A stretch of 64,000 nt of DNA from Anoplopoma fimbria (taxonomy: Eukaryota; Chordata; Actinopteri; Perciformes; Anoplopomatidae), in assembly GCF_027596085.1 (NCBI RefSeq), contig NC_072457.1, positions 29,892,898 through 29,956,897 on the forward strand. The letters are read 5' to 3'. The notes beneath the pieces were generated by a model. It ran no database searches. It was not told the DNA's origin and saw only the letters and a program-made list of their open reading frames with translations. Positions 15,413 to 26,765 of the stretch are shown piece by piece (positions within the stretch are counted from its first letter, which is position 1; each line of letters opens with the position of its first letter). The translations under genes and the position numbers were made by a program.

Positions 15413-16600
15413 ACGCTTTTCCGTGTGTTTGTTTCAAGTGCTTGCAGCTGTTTGTTATGTGCACAGATTTTCAGAATAATAACCAACATATTATGTGCAC
15501 AACTCAATGTCTTTAACTAAGATGTAGTGTGTTGATGTGGTGTTAACTACAGCTTGCCAAGGTCTGTTTTTTTTCTAACCAATGTAGCTGTCTACGCTGT
15601 TTGCACAGAACATGCATCTTTTCATGCTTGTAGTCTCTGTTGTCACATATGCGCACACAATTGTGTTTGGGCTTTTGAGCTTGTATGAAATGCTTCTTGT
15701 GGCTGAACAGATCCAGTCACCGAGGACCTGAAGCCCTCTGCTGTCATGCTGCTGATGCGTTGCTTTCACTGCATGGCCAATGAAGACAAGGTGTAAGAGA
15801 TATTCCCAGGGACAGAGTGAGGGAGAGACTCAGATGTGGGGCATGTCACATATCATTTGCTATAATCAGATATTCACTTCAAACACGCACATTTTTCTGA
15901 ATACAACTCCTCCTCTCCATGTTCAAACCGTATTTCCTATCTCCAGCCAGCCATTCATTTTTCTCTCTGTGGTTCAGGCATAACTGCCCTAGCAAAACCA
16001 CATTAGCTCAGCTCATTTCACACCGACTATAAGCAGACCCATGCAACTCATCTAAAAGAATAGAGGAGAGTGAGGGAAACAGGCTTCATTTCAAGCCTGG
16101 CTGGTGTCGAGCTGATGATATGATTGTATAAAAGGGATGCATGTAGGCCTACATGGAGTACAAAGTGAAACAGAGAAAGACAACTATCATTTTTCTTTAG
16201 AATGGGGCTACATAATTCATGTTGTGCATGCCAATCTAAATAATCATTCAATTATTCATACTGTTAAATGAATGTGTCATGTTGGTACATATATTCACAC
16301 AGTTATTCTTAAGAGTTTCATTAACAAACAATAATTTCATCTGACAGAAAAAACAAACTGTTTTTAATAAGCAAGTAAGTAAACTCGAATAACTAATTAA
16401 TGACTCGCATTTCATGTGCAAACCTCAGGCATTTGTTTGTATATTGAACATGATGTAAACAGTACTGACAATGGCATATAACACAAACAGAAAAATTACC
16501 TTATTTCAGAGTAATTAACTCTCCAAAAACCTACTGCCGGGAAGGAAAGTCATGTTTTCTTTAAACAATTGCCTAACTACACTGTTTATCATAGCCAGAA
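15413..16600. other. AT-rich unique DNA, no gene seen
   Basis: Short frames only (at most 67 codons). No repeat or RNA gene was recognised. Confidence 0.6.
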
Positions 16601-16945
16601 ACAATCAAAAAATCAAAAACTCAGAAGGCTGAGTCGTTGACCGGGGCACAGGCAAGTCCAGACAGGGTCGACAACGGGAAGTCAGTCCAAGGGAAATTGT
16701 TGGAAGGTCTTGCATGAATTCAACGAGCGATCTGGCAACGAGTGTGTGTGAGACTGGGGCTTTTATACTGAGGTGAGTAGTGCAGCAGAGTGAGCAGGTG
16801 AGAGGGATGGTGCTGGTGAGGTGGGCGTGGCAGACAGGTGCACTGCATGAGGCTGATGAGGTGAGTGAGGGAGAGTGTGGTGAGAGAGAGGGGGCAGAGT
16901 GCAGGAATAGTGAACAGGCGTGACTGTGACAAGTACACACACATT
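16600..16945. repeat. Dispersed repeat B, copy 1
   Basis: The core 'gatctggcaacgagtg' (16729-16744) plus 'actggggcttttatactg' (16753-16770) corresponds to 'gatttggcaatgagtg' (19958-19973) plus 'gctggggctgatatactg' (19981-19998). Both copies are followed by purine/T-rich 'gaggtg/gatgag' wording. The pair is in the same orientation. The style resembles the end regions of fish retroelements, but I cannot show an LTR structure. The minus-strand 122-codon frame here is probably not a gene. Confidence 0.5.
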
Positions 16946-18744
16946 TTTGGTGCGAAACAGTTAATGTGTCCATAACTTTTGTTGATTACAAGATTAAGAT
17001 TTTGTAAACAGAGCTCATTTTGTCAAAAAACTAAAAATATCACACAACCACACATACAGGTAGCCGAACACCTCAGATTTTTGCACTTCATTCCAAACTA
17101 TACAATAATTCATAAAAACCCAATTATGTTACTGATCTGATTCTCTTTGAACCAGTTACTCACTGCGGTGCTCAATCCAAAAAAAAAATCCTATTTTTCT
17201 ATGAATATATAGAGCAAACACAACACACAACACCAGTGCTTTATGAACACTCATGAAAATATTTATTCTTCTCTACATTGTAAAATCAGTCAATACATCA
17301 ATTAATTTCCAAAGGTTGCATTTTTAAACTGGAAATAATTTGTGGAGGCAAACAAAAGTGCAGGAATTGCTAATGCATGAAAACCTCTCGCTGATCTGTT
17401 GGCTTCCATTGTTTTTGTAAACGGGACCTTACGTCTTTTTTAGGTGGATTCTTAAAAGGGAAAAGAAAAGGCTTTTTGCAAATAGGCCTTTCCATATAAT
17501 CGTTTCAAAAATAAATTAAATTATATATATATTAGTAGGGAACCCTCTTTATTTTTTCAGATTTGCTGAGATAATTGCATGTTAATAAGAACACAAGATT
17601 TGTGTTTCATATGAAAAACTTTTGAGCAAATCCAGGGGCATGATTCATTTCTTCCTCCAGATAGGCTTTAATTTTGAATAATATGCAGGAAGTGTTAACA
17701 TCCTGAAAGACTAGTACGATTGGTCAGAATAAATTAATCATTAAGATACATTTTTGTATGTTAATTATATTTTGGACCTAATGTTATTGTTTAAACTAAA
17801 GGCATCTCAACTATTATTTTACAATTTAAGACATACTATAATGATTTGTATACTTTTCAGAGATATACAGTACTGTATACTTACCCTAAAATCATTCCAA
17901 CAAACATGTCAAAGAGGACATACGAATACATAGTGAGTAAGGCCCAGCCCAGAGAAGAGATATATTGAACTACATGTGTAATATATGGTGGACTATAGTT
18001 GGAGGCAGGCTCAGGAACCAGTTACAGTGTAGCATTGAGGACCACTAATGAACTGCCCTTTCCTGAATATATCTGGAGGCAGATTCTACAAATCACTGCA
18101 CATAAAAGATTCCCTCAGGTGACACCGGCTAACTGAACCTTTACCTTCATTTAGTCCCTTTAACACATGTTCCTTGATTCCAGCTATGGTAGAGTGCATT
18201 CATTTACATAGTGTCAAATGCATTACTGATTCTCATCCTTTCAATAAGCACACTTTGAAACAGTTTACACTAAATGCACTAGGTACACCATCAACCAGAT
18301 TCTTTTTTTTATAAATGTATTTATCTGTTCATGACTTTGAAACCATCCAGCTAAGATAAACAGCCATGTTTATTCATCCACAGCTAAAATGAACACTCAA
18401 ATGTACTTTTAAAACATATGCTAGCAGATTAACTGTAATGAATTAGAGTATTCTTCATATTGGAGCACATCATTAACATCACACCTTTTTGGTTTTTCGC
18501 TGCAGGACCTCAAGGGCCAACAGGTGTGACAGGATTAGCTCCAGCTGGGCCTCATTTGCACAACTAATGCAATCAGGCACCTAATAGACCTGATTTTGTC
18601 CTGAGCTCCTTCTCCAAACACTCAGGCACCAATCAAATTATTTTACCTGTCAGGTTTATGTGTGAACTATGGCATCATATTTTCCCCCTAAAATCATACC
18701 TAGGATTAAAGTCTGTTTTCTTGTATGTTAGCAGATATGTGATG

Positions 18745-18745
<1 letters not shown>
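16946..18745. other. AT-rich unique DNA, no confirmed gene
   Basis: AT-rich sequence with short frames. One possible tiny Gly-Pro-rich exon at 18506-18523 is discussed as a finding but is too weak to annotate as coding. Short TA runs occur near 17521-17533. Confidence 0.55.

Positions 18746-18839
<94 letters not shown>
18746..18839 (+). repeat. (TG)n microsatellite, ~94 bp
   Basis: Uninterrupted TG run of about 47 units, ending at 'gagggacag'. Confidence 0.97.
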
Positions 18840-18842
<3 letters not shown>

Positions 18843-19839
18843 GACAGAGGGACTAACAAGTCAAGCCACTTGAATATTCTCTCTGCTGTGTTTGGTCCCA
18901 ATGTGACTACATTTATGCAATAACAGCCTTTTTATATAAATTCTGACTATAATGTATGGAGATTCGGCACAGCACCATTTGAAAAGCACTTTGAAAGTGG
19001 TTCTCCCCAAGGGTGGGAGAATCTCGCCGTGTGTAAATGTATGTCTGTATGTGTGTGTGTGTCCTGTGTTTGTAGCACGCTGAGCCTAGGGACATCAGCG
19101 ATGCCACCACTGTCCCAGTTTCTCACATCCTTCTTAAAAATCATGTTGATTCAGACAAACCTTCCCTTCCTCCTCTGCTCCCCTTAACCCCCCCACTCCT
19201 CTAGGGATGGACTGGAGGAGACGTACAACCACAGCAGACGTTCATCACCCACAGCCAGGGTGTTTGATTTTCCACTTCCTTTCTTTTTTCACTTTATTTT
19301 ACTATTCCAAATCATCTCTTCCCCCGACTGACTTCCACGAGAAATGATGAGGAAGCCCGTCAATAGGAGACAGCTGGAGCATGCCTGTTTCTCGTGTGTT
19401 GTTTTTACAGTATCCAGTCAACTGCACTGCGATTGTAGACTCCCGAGAGATGTTGCGGGTGCATCAACACACGGTGGTAGCTATCCAAAAGTCCCCCATC
19501 TTGCTTCTATCAATAAGTAGTCGTGTTGTAGCTGCTGCAGCAGATTTTTCCTCAAATGTTGTAAAAGTGAGCTGGTATGGTACGGTATAATAATGTCTCA
19601 AATGACTTGTATCTAGACATTCCCCGGTGTTGTGCTCTTTCAAAAGAGTATTTTTATGCAGTCACAAAATAATCCACAGAGGGAAATGGTGGGACCAACA
19701 GCAGTGTAATGTTACTATAGATTGGCCAACAAGGTGTTTGAATATTAGATAAATAACCCACAATGGAATAAATTATGATGTTAATAGATTGTGTACATGG
19801 TGAGTGAATGGCAGGAGTAAGATAGGAAGGATAGGGAGA
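18840..19839. other. Unique DNA, no gene seen
   Basis: Contains a short degenerate GT stretch at 19028-19063 and a C-rich stretch at 19160-19205. No supported coding sequence. Confidence 0.6.
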
Positions 19840-20250
<411 letters not shown>

Positions 20251-21110
20251 GGGTGAGGCTTGGCTGTTTTCTTCGTCTGCACTGTATCACTGCAGCAGCA
20301 GCAGCGGCAGTGAAGTACAGGGTAAAAACAGTGTGTCTAGCTAGCAGATTTTCACATCTTACTCTGGGAATAAGGTAGGTAATTCAACCAAACCAGAGTT
20401 GGTGATTGTTGGAACAGTGAAGAGTCTAGCCCTGATGAGTTTAATTTTTTTATTTTTTAGGCGTTTTCATTAGGATGGGAAACAATTATTTCATAGCCTA
20501 CAACACCTACCGAGTGCACCTTTTAAACACCATTTATCTTTGCAGCAATGCAGCAGTTTCATTGCCTGGCACTCTACGAGGGAAGGAGAAGGCCTCCTGA
20601 GGCTCTTTAGAAAACTGTAAATGGATTTCATAATAATTTTACTTTTTAATCACTGGTACAAATCTACGACTGATATGTCTTTCCATCAACCATTCATTGT
20701 AGACCAAAGCAGAACTGCATGTCCAAAATTAAATTAGATTTCCACTGCACTGTGTCTGATCTTGGATGTCCTGTGCCTTAAAACAAAGAGACTATGCAAG
20801 TTATTTTTTCATCTTTTATCGATAGTTAATGTTTTAGTTCAGAACATTAATAGCTGTGATGGTGTTTGGTGGGCATTTCACTTATTTTGACACTCAGCAA
20901 CTTCAGAATTTTTTTTTCATTTAGATGATAGTTTGGAACAAGATTTCAGAGATACGAGCCTTTGTTTCTGAACTTACTGCCAGTCCCGATGTATATCGAT
21001 CTATATCCTGTGGGTTTGGGCTTGTGTGTGTACTCATGCGTGTGTGTGATCACAACTCAGAGATGGCTTACAAAAGAAGGTTACCTCAGGCATTAGTTAC
21101 AGTGAGTTCC

Positions 21111-21113
<3 letters not shown>
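20251..21113. other. Unique DNA, no gene seen
   Basis: Contains a short CAG/CAGCAG stretch near 20291-20310 and otherwise AT-rich DNA. No supported gene. Confidence 0.6.
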
Positions 21114-21181
<68 letters not shown>

Positions 21182-21186
21182 GTGCG
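21114..21186 (+). repeat. (GT)n microsatellite with GC interruptions at its end
   Basis: About 63 bp of pure GT followed by gcgtgtgtgcgc. Degenerate GT continues weakly to about 21250. Confidence 0.95.
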
Positions 21187-22373
21187 CAAATGTGTGCGTG
21201 CCCACATGCTTGTGTGTGCATGCATGGATTTGAGTATGTGTGTGCTCCTTCTGGTACTGCAGCAAATTGCTGAGCAGACAAATGTGTCCATCAGCCAGAG
21301 ACTTCAACTCTAACTAATCGACACAACAGAGAGAATTGTGTGTGTATATGTGTGTGTGATTGGATGCGTGTGTAGAGTTTGGGGGAGGGGTAGTCTACAA
21401 GAGCACGAATCGGGCGAAGGAACTAATTAGGATTGTGGATACAGGAAAAAAGGAAGGTGAAGGAGTTCAGCAAGACAGGAAGAGAGAAAGACACATAGAG
21501 GAAGAGAGATGATCCTGAGTATATCATGTCACGATATTAAAGTGACCCGAGAACTATGTGTAATTATAAAATTATTAAAACGTGAGGATCAGACAAGATG
21601 TAGCGGAAGTAAAGGAGGAAATGACCAAGCGGAGAGAGATTTAAAAGGGGAATAACAGGTGGGAAAGCAAGGGAACAGGAAATAAAGAATGAAAGAACAG
21701 GCAGACCAAACTGACCCCGAGGCCCTCGACTCAGACTAACAAACAAGAAGAGAGGTGAAGGTCAGGGGGAGGACAAAATAAAGGAGAATAAAAGAAAAAG
21801 AAATGTAAGGCAAGAAAAAAAAATTAATAAAGATTGCTTGGTCCTTTCTACTCTTAATGAATGATTAAATGGACGAGGGAGCATAGCTTGCACCTGCTTG
21901 CACTTGTCTCATCAAAAGGCCAGTTGATTGAAAAAAAGCATCTCAATAAAATGTTATCTGTAGTTTCTACGTTAACGCTGCACTAATAAATCTATCTGTA
22001 TAATAATGACGGATCAGATGACTCTGTGCAATATGAAGAGAGTTGCTCGTGGTGACAAACCTACAGAGGATTATTACCTCAATGATCTGCTCTATGGATA
22101 TTTTTGGCCTCTTTTGGCTCATTGTTTTGATTTCTGGCAGCCAATTCTGCTTCCAGCAACCTAGTTTTCAGCAGCAGCAGGAAGTTGCTTTCATAGAAAA
22201 AGGCTCTGATCAATTCCACTGTATGCTTCCTCCTCAGCACAGGCAGCACAGTTTAAAGACTGTGTGGGTACCTGCATTGTAGCTGGGTGAGCAGTTCTAC
22301 TATGATAGGCTCTCTGTGGGGGACTGCAAGTACATAGCCAGCCACGCTTTTCATCACTGTTCATTTTACTGAC
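21187..22373. other. Purine-rich then AT-rich DNA, no gene seen
   Basis: The plus strand from about 21430 to 21830 is strongly purine-rich (many gga, aag and gaga runs), with no clean microsatellite. No supported gene. Confidence 0.55.
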
Positions 22374-22553
22374 CAACCCGTTCTCACCCCCAACTCCTCA
22401 AATACCGACGTTTGGTTAGTGGCCCTCCCAACTGACAAGCCGTCACTCACATCCAAAACTGATGCAAGAGGTATACCTTGACCGTGATAATTTGAAGCGT
22501 AGGGCCCCAGACCAAGCATCGGTGTTTGACCAGTTGGGAGTGAGGATCTGTTG
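22374..22553. mobile_element. 180 bp inverted-repeat MITE-like element
   Basis: The left arm 22374-22424 and the reverse complement of the right arm 22503-22553 match at about 38 of 51 positions by hand alignment. Examples are 'tcacccccaactcctcaaat' against the mirrored 'tcactcccaactggtcaaac', and 'tttggttagtggcc' against 'cttggtctggggcc'. The interior has 'catccaaaactgatgc', which recurs inverted in the copy at 26537-26640. There is no open frame. I recall closely similar short elements being abundant in fish. The target-site duplication is unclear. Confidence 0.75.
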
Positions 22554-24749
22554 AGCAGACACATACAAGCGGGTTTTGAAGCAGAAAAGGAATTTGTTTT
22601 GCGTTTAACCTAAATTCACTGTTTCATTTTGGCCAGTCTGAGGCAATGGAATTCCCACTGTAATCAGTGATATAATATTATTATCTTTTAAGTTATGATG
22701 GCGAACTTCTTGGAAAACAGTTGCTTATTTTTGCCCCTTGGTTGAGGTGAGTTAAACATTGGTTGTCTTTCCGGCTCTGTTTTGGCCTCCACCAGTCCTG
22801 CTTTATATTTAGCTCTTTAGCTGTTAAATGTTCCACTGGGTTCCCCAGCACGTCACCATACTTTGCATTTCTGCTGTTTGGTACTGAGCAATAGCCTTTG
22901 GTCGAAAAAAGCGTGTTGGCACAAAGGTTAAGGAAAGTAGCGAGACTAAACCAAAACAGTAGATTTGTTAGCCGTAAAACCAAAACAATGACGGGAGAGC
23001 TGCTGAAAGGTTCAGTAGAGCTGAGGAGAACAGATGCATGATACATGTCTGTGTCGACTTCCACAATAAACATAGCACGTATTTAATTAATTGTAAATAG
23101 AGTTTTTTCTTTTTTTTACTATAGCAACTTTAAAGTGTTTGCAGATAAATGAAGTGACACAATTTATTTTACTCTTAAGTGTGTATATGGAAGTTGTTTT
23201 TCATTAATGATCAGACTAAAATTGTGCCAAGAAAAGTGTTTGCAGACAAGAAAACCCCACAGATATTTTATCTTGTCCTCTATTTCTTGCCACATTTGTT
23301 GCTTCAGACTGGCTGAGACTTTCTGTTCTTGTGTTTTCCTTTGGCAGATTCATTGTCTCAATTCAGTCTGGCTCTCTTTTCTGCTGATCTTTCAAGACAT
23401 TGTGATTCATGACTGCGGAGTAAAAACAACAATGATAATGGTTTGGATGGCAATCAAGATTTGAGTATCCTGAACAAGAAATGCATTACCATGGCATCTT
23501 CACTATATCCCTGCTGGTATGAGAGAAAGCACTCAGTGTTTTCCTGCCTACAGAATCTTTTAACAATATTTCTTGCAGCATCGCCATGTTCAAAGCTTAA
23601 GTAAATTTGACAATTACAGAAAACTTGAAATCTTAGAAGATTTGTGCAAACGTGCAGACATTCGTAATATGAATTTACATTTGAGTATAAGAATCTAACC
23701 ACAAAGGGGCAAATATGGAAAATGTTTAAGATGAAAAGTGTCAGCAGAGGGGAGACATGAGAGAAGGTGGAGTGGGCATCAGCAGAGATGAGCAGACGGC
23801 CGTGCTGAGAGGGAACTATTGAACACTGACGCGTGGCGGGAACGTATCACTTAAAGTGCTTCGCAAATTGGATGGACACGGACTTAGCAACTGTCTGAGA
23901 AAGTGAGGAACAAGAGAGAATGAGGACAGAGGGCGTTGGCTCCATAATGTGCACTGGAGTGTTAAGATATCTGTCACTTGGAGGACAGTTTCAGACAGTA
24001 ACATGCAGAATGAAGACGCTCATTAAAAAGCTGGAAGCGAGGAAGCAAAAATAATGGACCGTGCAGAAAAAGGAATCAAATCAGAGTCCAGATTTAAACG
24101 CAGTGTTGGTGCCTCCATCTCTCTCTTCCCGTATGACTGTGTTACTCTTCATCTGCCTGCCTGTCTATCTGCAGAAGCTGACATCATTGTCGAATTAACT
24201 GCTTGTCCTTTTTTGTGCTGCAAAGACCAATTTAGTTTTTAATAGTGCCCAGGGTCATAAAGTCCAGTAATAGATTGTATAATAAGGTTATGGGTATATC
24301 TTATAATATGGTCATCAGTATTGGATCTGTATATAGAAGATCTTATTGGTTACATGATATTAAATTATAATGAGGACCATTGACCTTAGAGAGGAAGTCA
24401 TTATATTGTAAAATAGAGTGGTTATTGCAGCTGCATATTATATAGATATAAAGTGAAGAAAATTCAATTGTGAGTTATTTTGAATATGAATGGTGCCTTT
24501 CAGCAATTGGGGAATAATGGCAGAACAAGGAAAGAAAGGCAGGGAAAGAGAGAAAGACAATGTTGATTCAGCACTTGCATTTTCCTATGTAGTTTGTTAA
24601 ATGCTTCATTGAAGCATGAACACGCATGTTTTTGTGTGTATCAAAGGAATACTCTGGTTTAGTACACGAATGCAGGCATGCGTGTCACAATGCAGACTGA
24701 GCTGCTGAGTTCAAAGATCTAGCTCCGCTGAGGCAGTTCTGACACAAAC

Positions 24750-24753
<4 letters not shown>
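22554..24753. other. DNA with probable old repeat at its left, no gene seen
   Basis: The 22560-23080 part has wording I associate with fish interspersed repeats (for example 'gaggtgagttaaacattg' at 22745), and an apparently spurious 126-codon minus-strand frame lies across it. The rest is AT-rich with no gene. A locally TAT-rich patch lies at 24270-24450. Confidence 0.5.
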
Positions 24754-24843
<90 letters not shown>

Positions 24844-24854
24844 ACACACACACA
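24754..24854 (+). repeat. (AC)n microsatellite, ~100 bp
   Basis: Pure AC to 24838, then one G substitution and a short second run to 24854. Flanking DNA to 25010 has additional small ACAC clusters. Confidence 0.97.
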
Positions 24855-25285
24855 GACAGCAACATCTCTACTCAGTGGTCCTGAATCAGCAATAAGTTAC
24901 TTTCAGCCATTCCCACTGAGGTAAAAATGACTACTTTCTTTCTTCAGACACAAAGATGCAATTTAAAAATACAGACACACACACAAAGACACACACTGGG
25001 TTTTGTTACTTTTAAGGACAAAGAATGGAGCCTTTCATTTCTTTGAGGCACACCATCTCAACCACTAACCCTAAAATCAGTTATGACGGGTCACTGTGTG
25101 GACTGGCCAAAACAAAGTCCTCACAATCCAAAATACCCTTACAAAAAAAAAGGGATGTCCAGAGATGTTTTTCATAACTGTAGGTCAAACCAACACACAC
25201 ACACACACACACATAGATACCAATATATCCCTGGTGGTACAAGGCTATAATTAACAAACATTTAATTTTCAGAATAGTGCTTATT

Positions 25286-25287
<2 letters not shown>
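24855..25287. other. Unique DNA with small AC runs
   Basis: Short AC repeat at about 25192-25214 and scattered ACAC. No gene. Confidence 0.6.

Positions 25288-25322
<35 letters not shown>
25288..25322 (+). repeat. Poly(T) tract, 35 bp
   Basis: A continuous run of about 35 T. On the minus strand it would be a poly(A) tract, which could mark the 3' end of an inserted element lying to its right, but no target-site duplication was located. Confidence 0.95.
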
Positions 25323-25324
<2 letters not shown>

Positions 25325-26243
25325 TCGGCAACATGACTGCAGATATCTGTTTTATGCTTTATGAAGTAAGTGGTGAACAAAATTGAAGGATGAACTGTAA
25401 AGAAAAACAAAGTTTAACTGAGATGTGGTTTTGTCAGGGTGCCAGCCAGGTTTCTCTCCTGGCATTTAAGATGCGCAGTCACAGTTGCTTTTTATGTTAA
25501 TAATTTTATCCTTTTCTCTTTTTATGTACCAAACAACCGTCACAAAGGCTGTACATCCAGTTTATATGTACACCCCACACATTGAATGACCCAATTTTAA
25601 CCGAACAAGAACACAAACACACCAGTTTGGAGAATTTCACAATATTACTATATTTAAGGTTTATACATACAAGACAAGAACCCTCAAAAAATCCCACAGT
25701 CCCCAAAGCCCACACACAAAAAACCCAATCAAACACAAAAATAGGTGCACTCACAAAGTCAGTCAGTCAGTCAGTCTGATCCAGTCTGGGTTTTCACGGT
25801 GGTGCTCGAGGTGACGGCCGGCCTCCAGCTGATCAGTGGATCTGGAGCGATATGTCACTGTCACTAGAATGTACCGGAGGACTGTCGGTGGCGGAGGTTT
25901 ACCGGGTTGAAGGGGTTTCTTTCGACCTGACTCTGGTGGTCTCCTCTATACACGTTTAGCTCTCCTGTCATCTCTCTCGAGGTCCTGCTAACTGAATGAC
26001 AGATATACGTTCAGGCAGTCCAGGTTGAATTGCCGCGTAAAACTGTCAGCGAATCGGTGCGTAGTCCACAAAAGTGGGTGTTTCCGGGTGTAACCGGTGG
26101 TGAGATCTGGTATAACATCCAGGTTGTCACAACATGAATTACTGATATTCATGTATACTGGTGGTTGAGAGACACAGAAATGAGATGTTCTCACAAAATG
26201 TATCACAATATTTCTGATTGTTAACAATTAGATGCCTATGAAC
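25323..26243. other. CpG-richer block, probable repeat-derived DNA
   Basis: The 25790-26110 part is visibly richer in GC and CpG than its AT-rich surroundings (ccggag, gtcggtggcgg, accgggtt, gccgcg, tccgggtgtaaccgg). It includes a CAGT run at about 25757-25775. It sits directly left of a Rex3 relic and right of a poly(T) tract, so it is more likely part of an old insertion than a promoter island. No open frame exceeds 82 codons. Confidence 0.45.
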
Positions 26244-26533
26244 GTCCATCCAGGGCCGGGTCACCTATGCAGCAGGTTAAGCGAGGTAGTCAAAACATCC
26301 CTTTACCCAGTGTTTCTAGCTCCTCCTGGAGGATCCCGAGGCGTTACCAAGACAGATAAGATATATAATCTCTCCAGCGCACTCTGTGCATGCCTGGAGT
26401 AATTCCAAAGGACGGAGCCCAGACAGCATATGGAGATGCCCAAACAACCTCAACTGCCTCCTTTCAACACAAAGGAGAAATGGCTCTACAGACCCTACCG
26501 ATGGAACTCATCTAAGCTGCTCTAGCGCTACCC
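26244..26533 (-). mobile_element. Decayed Rex3 LINE 3' end fragment
   Basis: The plus strand here follows the same order as the 3' end of the intact-looking Rex3 copy at 62175-62500. Shared blocks are 'gggccgggtc' at both starts, then 'agctcctcctgg-g-a-ccccgaggcgtt', 'agatatataatctctccagcg', and 'cctcaactgcctcctttc' against 'cctcagctggcccctttc'. Alignment needs several short indels, and no open frame is retained. It is in the same orientation as the 62 kb copy (element runs right to left) and covers only the C-terminal coding end. It ends where the MITE-like copy at 26537 begins. Confidence 0.82.
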
Positions 26534-26536
26534 AAA

Positions 26537-26640
26537 ACCCTCCCGACTCCTCAATTACCGCCTCTTGGTCAGTGGCCCTTTGCTTAAAGCTATGACGCTA
26601 ACTATCCTCTAGCATCAGTTTTGGACATGTAACTGACGAT
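26537..26640. mobile_element. Rearranged second copy of the 180 bp MITE-like element
   Basis: The left end 'actcctcaattaccg' and 'ttggtcagtggccct' match the left arm of 22374-22553. The following 'cctctagcatcagttttgga' (26606-26625) is the reverse complement of interior sequence of that element (22438-22471), so the interior is inverted relative to the first copy. The right arm is not recognisable. The copy begins within a few bases of the end of the Rex3 relic. Confidence 0.65.
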
Positions 26641-26699
26641 GTGTCAATATATGCTTGTGTCTTCCATAGTGTCTTTTTTCAACGTTAACTCACGCTTTA

Positions 26700-26765
26700 C
26701 AGGAAGTTAGGTTAAGGCATCAAAACCACCTAGTTAAAACAGATTAGAGATGACATTATAATGAC
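26700..26765 (+). repeat. Fragment related to the 4.7 kb repeat
   Basis: 'ggttaaggcatcaaaaccac' and the following 'gacattat' parallel 4728-4775. The match is short and diverged. It extends the repeat cluster that starts at 25288. Confidence 0.45.

Noticed and set aside
16605..16973. 122-codon minus-strand Ser/His/Thr/Pro-rich frame
   Set aside because: Composition reflects purine-rich repeat B on the plus strand; the other copy of the repeat does not keep the frame.
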